Source: Woeseiaceae bacterium (lineage in GTDB: Bacteria > Pseudomonadota > Gammaproteobacteria > Steroidobacterales > Woeseiaceae). Taken from it: a stretch of DNA of 12,033 nucleotides. The translations under genes were made by a program, and so were the position numbers. Of this stretch, positions 7,192 to 12,033 are shown in pieces (within the stretch, counting starts at the first letter, position 1; the number at the start of each line of letters is the position of its first letter). The stretch spans positions 1-12,033 of the forward strand of contig WTCH01000151.1 of assembly GCA_013138675.1 (NCBI GenBank). The letters are read 5' to 3'. Below the pieces are notes generated by a model that searched no databases, had not been told where the DNA came from, and worked only from the letters and a program-made list of their open reading frames with translations.

Positions 7192-7236
7192 TGGTGGCCA
7201 GGGGAGGCATCGAACCACCGACACGCGGATTTTCAG
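7192..7236 (-). pseudogene. 3' half of tRNA-Phe(GAA), putative attachment site (att)
   Basis: On the minus strand the 45 bases parse as the second half of a tRNA: anticodon loop CTGAAAA with GAA anticodon (7230-7236), 3' anticodon stem TCCGC (7225-7229), variable loop GTGTC, T-arm GGTGG/TTCGATG/CCTCC, 3' acceptor strand CCTGGCC, discriminator A and CCA (7192-7194). The bases beyond 7236 (GAATT in place of the expected GCGGA) do not pair, and no GGCCAGG acceptor half or D-arm follows, so the gene is cut exactly at the anticodon loop. The T-stem has one U-U mismatch (51-63), consistent with decay. Tyrosine-recombinase elements typically duplicate just this part of a tRNA gene, so this is best read as one end of an integrated element or its scar. 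It lies in the 109-base gap between the DUF418 gene and the oxidoreductase operon, which holds nothing else recognised. Confidence 0.8.
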
Positions 7237-7298
7237 AATTCATTTACGTGTTTTTCTCGATTTGTTTACACGAAAACTTCACGATTACGCGGCGCGGC

Positions 7299-8861
7299 TT
7301 AAGCGACTTCGGCACGAGTCTTTTTTGGTCGCGTGATCTCACGAGTTGCCAGGGCACCGGCCATACATGAAACCGTGCCTCCCGGGTGCGTGCCGCTGCC
7401 ACATAGCGTCAGTCCCTGGACTGGAGTTTCGTGATTGAAACACTCTGGGATCGGTCGAACCAGGATCTGGTCGAGTCCGGGCTCGCCGTGATGCAAGTGG
7501 CCGCCGATCAGGCCGTAGTCATTTTCGAGGTCGACCGGTGATGAGAGCTTTGAGGCGATAACCTTTTGTTCAAACCCTGGTGCAAAGCGCGAAATCGTGT
7601 CGATTACTTTCTTGATCAGAATGCTCCGCGCATCATCGGTCCAGCCACCATCAAGTTTGAATGGCGCGTAGCCCACTAAAACGCTGACGACGCTCTTGCC
7701 GTCCGGGGCGAGGGTCGGATTATCGATCGTCGGAATTGCAATATCCAGGACGGGTTCGTCTGAAAATCTATTGTATTTGATCGGATCGAATGCTCTCTCA
7801 ACATAATCGAGTGTCGGTGCTATTCGCGCGTGACACACCCTGTGTTCCGCGGTTGCGCCCTGGAACGACACTGGGCCGTCGACTGCGAGAAGCAACTGTG
7901 CCGCAGTACCGTAGGTTCTGAAGTTCGAAATCCGATGCTCGGTTGTGTGTGTGAGCGCCCCGACCGGGAGCAAGTCGAGCAGCACCGTCTTTGGGTTACA
8001 GCTGGCACTGACGGCAGCCGCTTTGATCATAACGCCGTTTTCGAGTTCGACGCCTTTAACTGAATTATTCTCAACGAGAATCTTTGTTACGGCGCTGCCA
8101 CTCGTAACCTGCACACCAAGCTCGCCCGCACGGCGAATCAGGGCTTCGGTCAATTCGAGACTACCGCCCTTGATCGACTGACCTGCAATTGACTCATGCA
8201 TGAGCAAGTTCATCGTCGTGCCGGGAGAGCGCGGCGCGGTGAAGGTGCCTAATACAGCGTCCATCGACAAGGCGCCCTTGATAAAGTCCGATTCAAAATA
8301 CCCGTTCAGGAAATCACTCACGGGCATGGGTGCAACGCGAAGGAGCTCGACCATATCGTGCGCGCCCAGGAATCGCAGTCCAAGCGCGCGCGTCAGGACC
8401 TCAACAGGCGCCTCCCGCTCTACCTCTAGCAGGTTAAGCGGGGGACGTGTGAGAAAACGTGAAAGAACGGGTCGGATCCGCTCCATGAAGGTGCGGTAGC
8501 GTGCGTAGTTTCGCGCGTCGGACGAGCAGTGCTGTGCAATGCCGAACGCCGTGCGGTCGGTCGGGCCGGAAATGGCAGCAACTCGCCCCGACTCTCCGAG
8601 TGCATACACTGTTGGCGCCTCATTTTGAATGAGGCTCTCCAGACCCAGGGAACTCATTACCGTTTTCCGGACGTTCCCGGTTCCATGCCAGACGCCAGCG
8701 CTCTTGAAACCGGGCTCGAACTCGACTGGCTCTGCAAGCCCACCAAGAGCATTACGCTTTTCAACGATTGCGACACGCTTGCCTTTCATCGCCATGAGAC
8801 ACGCGGCTGTTAGACCATTGTGGCCACCACCGATAACGACTACATCATATTGTTCTCTCAT
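7299..8861 (-). CDS. FAD-dependent oxidoreductase, CrtI/PYROXD2-like (second of a tandem pair)
   Basis: This is a 520-residue COG1233-type flavoprotein. The N-terminal dinucleotide-binding fold has YDVVVIGGGHNGL (glycines 11-16), the ribose-binding glutamate in VAIVEKR (Glu34) and a GG motif (40-41). The C-terminal FAD motif is CGSGTHPGGTVSCMAGALA (about residue 487 on). The middle substrate-cap region is full length for the family. No signal peptide is present, so it is cytoplasmic. The family includes phytoene desaturases and the PYROXD2 group; the substrate of the latter is not defined. The ATG at 8861 overlaps the TGA of the upstream paralogue by four bases (ATGA), implying coupled translation and possibly a hetero-oligomer. 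It is the last gene of the three-gene operon with a GcvT-family transferase. Carotenoid synthesis is unlikely, since no crtB or crtE neighbour is present. Confidence 0.88.
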   Translation of the reverse strand: MREQYDVVVIGGGHNGLTAACLMAMKGKRVAIVEKRNALGGLAEPVEFEPGFKSAGVWHGTGNVRKTVMSSLGLESLIQNEAPTVYALGESGRVAAISGPTDRTAFGIAQHCSSDARNYARYRTFMERIRPVLSRFLTRPPLNLLEVEREAPVEVLTRALGLRFLGAHDMVELLRVAPMPVSDFLNGYFESDFIKGALSMDAVLGTFTAPRSPGTTMNLLMHESIAGQSIKGGSLELTEALIRRAGELGVQVTSGSAVTKILVENNSVKGVELENGVMIKAAAVSASCNPKTVLLDLLPVGALTHTTEHRISNFRTYGTAAQLLLAVDGPVSFQGATAEHRVCHARIAPTLDYVERAFDPIKYNRFSDEPVLDIAIPTIDNPTLAPDGKSVVSVLVGYAPFKLDGGWTDDARSILIKKVIDTISRFAPGFEQKVIASKLSSPVDLENDYGLIGGHLHHGEPGLDQILVRPIPECFNHETPVQGLTLCGSGTHPGGTVSCMAGALATREITRPKKTRAEVA

Positions 8862-10480
8862 GCCGCATGCTTCCGAAGAATAGCTTTCGCTGCTAACTCA
8901 CCCGAGGCACCCATGATGCCGCCACCGGGGTGAGTGCCTGCTGCGCACATCCAGAGATTGCGAATAGGCGTTTTGTATTTTGCCCATCCTGCAGCCGGTC
9001 GCAGATAGAGCAGTTGCTCGAGCGACAACTCGCCGTGGAAAATATTACCTTCAGTCAGGCCAAACTCTTGTTCGAGGTCCCAGGGTGTCAGCACCTGCCT
9101 GTGCAGGATCGTCTCTTTGATATTCGGGATGTACTCCTCGAGCGTGTCGATGACGGCATCGCCAAATGCTTCGCGTCGCTGCGGCCAGTTCGGCGCACCT
9201 TCTTTGATGTCGTACGGCGCGTACTGAACAAAGCAGCTGATTACGTGCTTGCCTGGAGGGGCCATTGTCGGATCGACGAGCGTTGGGATGACCATATTGA
9301 TGTAGGGCCGCTCCGAAAAATCGCCGTACTTGGCTTGGTCGTAAGCCTTTTCAAGGTATTGAATGCTCGGCGCAATGGCAACATCGCCATAGAGGTGCGG
9401 ACCTTCACCGGGGCGGCTGGAAAAATCGGGCAGCCTGTCGACGGCGAGGTTCACCTTGCCGGAGCTGCCACGGAATTTGTAGTTTCCCAGTTGCGTAGTG
9501 ATTTCACTATCCAGATGCTCTTCCCCGATCAGACCCAGGTAGGTTCGCCGCGGGTCGAGTCCGGATATAACCGTATCAGCTCGAATCTCGTCACCGTTTT
9601 CGAGCGCGACACCGACGGCTTTGCCGTTTTTGATGATGACGTTGCTGACACCAGCCTCGGTGATAATTTCTGCCCCGTAAGACTGCGCTGAGCTCGCGAT
9701 TGCATTGCTAATGCCGCCGGTGCCGCCTTTGGCGGAGCCCCATGCGCGCATTGCGCCGTCGATTTCACCCATATAGTGATGCAGCAGTACGTACGCTGTT
9801 CCCGGAGAACGTACACCCAGGAATGTGCCGATGATGCCACTGACGCTCATGGGCGCTTTCAGCACGTCGCTCTCGAACCACTGGTCGAGGAAATCTGCAG
9901 CACTCATTGTGAGCAGCTTCAAATAAGTGAAACGTTGGTCCGCGTTCGCCTCTCTGAGTCCCTGGCTGGTACGTAGTACCTGAATCAGCTCGGCCGGATT
10001 GAGCGATGCCGGGTTCGGCGCCGGGTTATCTATGATTGATTTGGTGAAACGTGCGAGCTGCGACATCGCCAGCGAGAATTCCGGGTAGACCTCGGCATCT
10101 TTTGCCGAGAAGCGCGCGATCTCGCGGCGCGTCTTGTGTGCATCTCCCCAACGACAGAGTGAGTCCCCATCGGGAAGTGGCGAAAACGAGGCCTCGAGTG
10201 GAATAATTTCGAGACCGTGGCGCGCGAGCTCCAGGTCACGCACGATATGCGGGCGGAACAAGCTCACGACATAGGAGCACACCGTATAGGTGAACCCGGG
10301 AAAAACCTCTTCGCTGACTGCTGAGCCGCCTACGACCGGCCGCTTTTCGAGTACCAAAACGCTTTTGCCGGCTTTCGCAAGGTAAGCCGCGCACGTAAGC
10401 CCATTGTGTCCACCGCCGACGACAACAGCATCGTAGCTTGAGTGATCTGGTTTGTTATTAAACGTCATCACGATTCTCAC
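8858..10480 (-). CDS. FAD-dependent oxidoreductase, CrtI/PYROXD2-like (first of a tandem pair)
   Basis: This is a 540-residue flavoprotein paralogous to the next gene. It has DAVVVGGGHNGLTCAAYLAKAG (GGGHNG at 22-27), the ribose glutamate in VLVLEKR (Glu46), VGGSA (50-54), and a C-terminal CAAGTHPGGGIMGASGELAA FAD motif (from about 512). Shared blocks with its neighbour include the SADFLDQWFESD / VSDFLNGYFESD region and the segment before EHRISN/YKFRG, so the pair arose by duplication. The GTG at 10480 overlaps the GcvT-like stop by four bases (GTGA). In-frame GTG (10471) and ATG (10468) are alternatives, and none has a well-placed Shine-Dalgarno, so the exact start is uncertain by up to four residues. 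No signal peptide is seen. The likely role is FAD-linked oxidation or desaturation of a small substrate in concert with the GcvT-like enzyme; the substrate is unknown. Confidence 0.88.
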   Translation of the reverse strand: MRIVMTFNNKPDHSSYDAVVVGGGHNGLTCAAYLAKAGKSVLVLEKRPVVGGSAVSEEVFPGFTYTVCSYVVSLFRPHIVRDLELARHGLEIIPLEASFSPLPDGDSLCRWGDAHKTRREIARFSAKDAEVYPEFSLAMSQLARFTKSIIDNPAPNPASLNPAELIQVLRTSQGLREANADQRFTYLKLLTMSAADFLDQWFESDVLKAPMSVSGIIGTFLGVRSPGTAYVLLHHYMGEIDGAMRAWGSAKGGTGGISNAIASSAQSYGAEIITEAGVSNVIIKNGKAVGVALENGDEIRADTVISGLDPRRTYLGLIGEEHLDSEITTQLGNYKFRGSSGKVNLAVDRLPDFSSRPGEGPHLYGDVAIAPSIQYLEKAYDQAKYGDFSERPYINMVIPTLVDPTMAPPGKHVISCFVQYAPYDIKEGAPNWPQRREAFGDAVIDTLEEYIPNIKETILHRQVLTPWDLEQEFGLTEGNIFHGELSLEQLLYLRPAAGWAKYKTPIRNLWMCAAGTHPGGGIMGASGELAAKAILRKHAA

Positions 10481-11667
10481 GCCTTCTTTCTGGGCGGGTC
10501 GAAAAACGGGGTCTTTGTGACGATGGCGGGCACGCGTCGACGCTCATACTCGACCGTGACCTCGATCTGCAGGACTGTACCTGGTTCTGCATAGGCTGAC
10601 TTTACGGTCGCCAGCGCCAGGTTGTCCTTCAGAATCGCGGACCACGCTCCACTGGTGCCCTGGCCGACTTGTACACCCTTTTGATTGTAGGCGGGGATCG
10701 GAGTCCGCCACGCACCGCCTGGCAGTTGGGGTGGCAGCCCAAACTCGGCGAACAAGCGCTCAAAAGCGGGCCAGTCATAGACGAGTCCGACGATCGCCCA
10801 TGGCGATCCGTTTGCCTTTTCGGCTTTGAGGGCGTCTTGCCCAATAAACGGATCGCGATCGAGGTCTACAGTCCAGCCGAGACCAATTTCATACGGCGAC
10901 GATTTGCGGGATTCGATGGCGCAGGTATTCGAGCTGAAGTAGTCGACACCATTCATGATGTAGCCCGCTTCGATGCGCGTAACATCCATCGCATCGAGGC
11001 CGACGGGCTGAATTCTGTAGTCGCGACCACCGGCCGTGATGGCATCGTAGACTTTAAGGGCCTTTTCACGCTCGACCCAGATCTCGTATCCGAGATCACC
11101 AGTGTAGCCTGTGCGGGAAATGACGACATCGACGCCATCGAGCTTCGCTTTCGTCAGACCGAAATAACGGAGGGCGTCCAGATCCGCATCACTGACGTTT
11201 TTTAATATGTCGCGAGAGGTCGGACCTTGGAGCGAGAGCGTCCCGATGTTGTCGGTGCTGTCCTCGATCGTGACGTCGAATCGGCGTGACTGACGCATGA
11301 GCCATGAGAACGTGGGCTCAGCCGCGGTGACTCGGAAGTAAGTATCGTCCAGTCGGGACACGGTTCCGTCGTCGAGCACTTTTCCGTCGTCATCGCACCA
11401 ACATAAATAGGTGCAGCGACCAATCTCGAGTTTGCTGATGTCTTTGACCATGACACGCGAGAGAAAAGAAGCGGCATCTTTGCCATACACTTCGTACTTG
11501 AAGAGAGGACTGACATCGATCAGCCCGGCGGCATTTCTCAGCGCGTAGTACTCGCGCTCGTGATACGTGTCGTACGAGCTAACCGTATAGTAGCCTGCCC
11601 AGTCCGTGTAGAAGAGGCTGGTGCACAGCTCTGAAGTGCGCAAATGAAACGGCGTGCCGATAGGCAT
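10477..11667 (-). CDS. GcvT-family (aminomethyl/methyl) transferase
   Basis: This is a 396-residue stand-alone folate-binding transferase of the GcvT/DmdA superfamily. Characteristic blocks are AGLIDVSPLFKYEV (47-60), DDDGKVLDDGTVSRL (92-106) with Asp99/Asp100 at the position of the GcvT catalytic aspartate, LSLQGPTSRDIL, ISRTGYTGDLGYEI (183-196), GLDAMDVTRIEAGY (223-236), and YEIGLGWTVDLDRDPFIGQDAL. These suggest intact tetrahydrofolate binding. Known relatives are the glycine-cleavage T protein, DMSP demethylase and the folate domains of dimethylglycine/sarcosine dehydrogenases. No gcvH or gcvP is nearby, so canonical glycine cleavage is unlikely. The ATG at 11667 has AGGAG six bases upstream. 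It is the first gene of an operon with two flavoproteins, fused to them by four-base overlaps. The three cysteines at 85, 89 and 91 are of unknown relevance. The substrate is unassigned. Confidence 0.88.
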   Translation of the reverse strand: MPIGTPFHLRTSELCTSLFYTDWAGYYTVSSYDTYHEREYYALRNAAGLIDVSPLFKYEVYGKDAASFLSRVMVKDISKLEIGRCTYLCWCDDDGKVLDDGTVSRLDDTYFRVTAAEPTFSWLMRQSRRFDVTIEDSTDNIGTLSLQGPTSRDILKNVSDADLDALRYFGLTKAKLDGVDVVISRTGYTGDLGYEIWVEREKALKVYDAITAGGRDYRIQPVGLDAMDVTRIEAGYIMNGVDYFSSNTCAIESRKSSPYEIGLGWTVDLDRDPFIGQDALKAEKANGSPWAIVGLVYDWPAFERLFAEFGLPPQLPGGAWRTPIPAYNQKGVQVGQGTSGAWSAILKDNLALATVKSAYAEPGTVLQIEVTVEYERRRVPAIVTKTPFFDPPRKKA

Positions 11668-11976
11668 GTATTACTCCTGTGCGACTGACGGTAATGAAGC
11701 TCAGGTCTGTGGACAATGTGGCTTATACGTATCGATGACCGACAGAATGTTTCAAGGGGTTACCGGGGCGTCCGTTGCCCAATATGCAGCACAATGCATA
11801 ACAAAGCAGAGCCCGTTCACGCAAAACTCGCGCGGGATCAAGAATCTCGGAATCAGGGGGACGGCACCCGAACTTCGTCGGCGGGCAGTTAGGGTCACTG
11901 TCCCGTTATATAGTGTCAGAACACCCGCGAGTGGGTGAATCGAGCGATAACGATGATTGATTGACGGAGTAAATTG
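11668..11976. promoter_or_regulatory. Divergent intergenic region upstream of the GcvT-like operon
   Basis: These 309 bases lie between the minus-strand operon start and a plus-strand gene starting at 11977. They should contain both promoters, but I could not pick convincing -35/-10 pairs. A 94-codon plus-strand reading frame across 11654-11938 lacks a ribosome binding site and family features and is probably not a gene. The distinctive content is the REP-like hairpin at 11858-11904. Confidence 0.45.
11858..11904. repeat. REP-like imperfect inverted repeat
   Basis: The outer arms GGGACGGCACCC (11858-11869) and GGGTCACTGTCCC (11892-11904) pair imperfectly. Inside, AACT (11871-11874) pairs with AGTT (11887-11890) around a 12-base GC-rich loop. 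The GGGGAC-x-GCACC / GGTCACTGTCCC type of end is reminiscent of intergenic palindromes mobilised by REP-associated tyrosine transposases (RAYT, IS200-like). Only one copy is present in the window, so repeat status is inferred from motif style. Confidence 0.45.
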
Positions 11977-12033
11977 ATGGTCCAGCTTCTGGTCATCTCG
12001 ATGATTCGTATTATAACCAGCACGTTTTTTCGG
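11977..12033 (+). CDS. Start of an unidentified gene, cut by the window end
   Basis: The ATG at 11977 is preceded by GGAG at 11966-11969 with a seven-base spacer, among the best ribosome binding sites in the window. It opens a frame that stays open for all 19 remaining codons. The peptide starts MVQLLVISMIRIITSTFFR, hydrophobic with spaced arginines, as in an N-terminal membrane-associated helix. Lysophospholipid acyltransferases (PlsC type) often start this way, but 19 residues cannot establish a family. Confidence 0.5.
   Translation, partial: MVQLLVISMIRIITSTFFR

Noticed and set aside
7247..7272. Possible terminator hairpin CGTGT...ACACG after the FAD operon
   Set aside because: Only five pairs around a 16-base loop, so not a credible terminator.
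6975..7370. 131-codon plus-strand frame containing MVARGGIEPPTRGFS
   Set aside because: It is antisense translation of the tRNA-Phe fragment plus an alternate frame of the DUF418 gene; this peptide is a known artefact of tRNA sequence.
8930..9691. 253-codon plus-strand frame
   Set aside because: It lies wholly antisense to the first FAD oxidoreductase, whose motifs and length are intact; it has no family features.
7299..10480. Carotenoid biosynthesis (crtI-type desaturases)
   Set aside because: The FAD fold fits, but there is no phytoene synthase or other carotenoid gene, and the coupling with a GcvT-family enzyme points elsewhere.
10669..11205. 178-codon plus-strand frame
   Set aside because: It is antisense to the GcvT-family gene and shows no recognisable domain.
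11654..11938. 94-codon plus-strand frame upstream of the right-edge gene
   Set aside because: It begins within the antisense of the GcvT-like start, has no ribosome binding site, and its last part is translation of the REP-like palindrome.
1..12033. CRISPR array, toxin-antitoxin pair, phage structural genes or classical defence system
   Set aside because: No regularly spaced repeats, no small paired ORFs with such features, and no nuclease, helicase or capsid motifs were seen on either strand.

Overview
The window looks like chromosomal DNA from a free-living Gammaproteobacterium, possibly an uncultured marine or sediment lineage. The grounds are a large TonB-dependent receptor with an 'EEIVITGSRI' start, a TlpA-type thioredoxin, an outer-membrane / Sec-lipoprotein protein style, and a tRNA fragment with an encoded CCA end. 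This placement comes from family resemblance by eye and is not a phylogenetic result.

Left part (1-5658). A plus-strand gene of a widespread uncharacterised family is cut by the window start. It runs towards a minus-strand block. Read in its own direction, that block holds a 966-residue TonB-dependent receptor, a class I SAM-dependent methyltransferase whose start overlaps the receptor stop by one base (TGATG), a hairpin terminator, a small exported protein with a probable dimeric alpha/beta-barrel fold, a TlpA-like thioredoxin lipoprotein (WCPYC), and an 80-codon remnant of the C-terminus of a D-aminoacylase-type amidohydrolase.

Middle (5659-7189). A 313-base divergent intergenic region carries two close inverted repeats and a possible Fur-like site. 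It separates the receptor from a plus-strand DUF418/YeiB-type membrane protein.

Right part (7190-12033). Two bases after the DUF418 stop lies the exact 3' half of a tRNA-Phe(GAA) gene on the minus strand, running from anticodon loop to CCA with no 5' half. This is the usual footprint of an integrative element at a tRNA gene. To its right is a compact minus-strand operon: a GcvT-family folate-dependent methyl/aminomethyl transferase followed by two paralogous FAD-dependent CrtI/PYROXD2-like oxidoreductases, joined by 4-base overlaps (GTGA and ATGA). The likely shared job is oxidation and C1 transfer from an unknown methylated or aminomethyl substrate, which is inference. The last 366 bases hold a REP-like imperfect hairpin and the start of a plus-strand gene with a good ribosome binding site that runs off the window.

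The most notable items are the GcvT plus paired-FAD operon of unknown substrate, the tRNA-Phe half-gene that may mark the left edge of an island carrying it, the receptor-methyltransferase coupling, and the amidohydrolase remnant.
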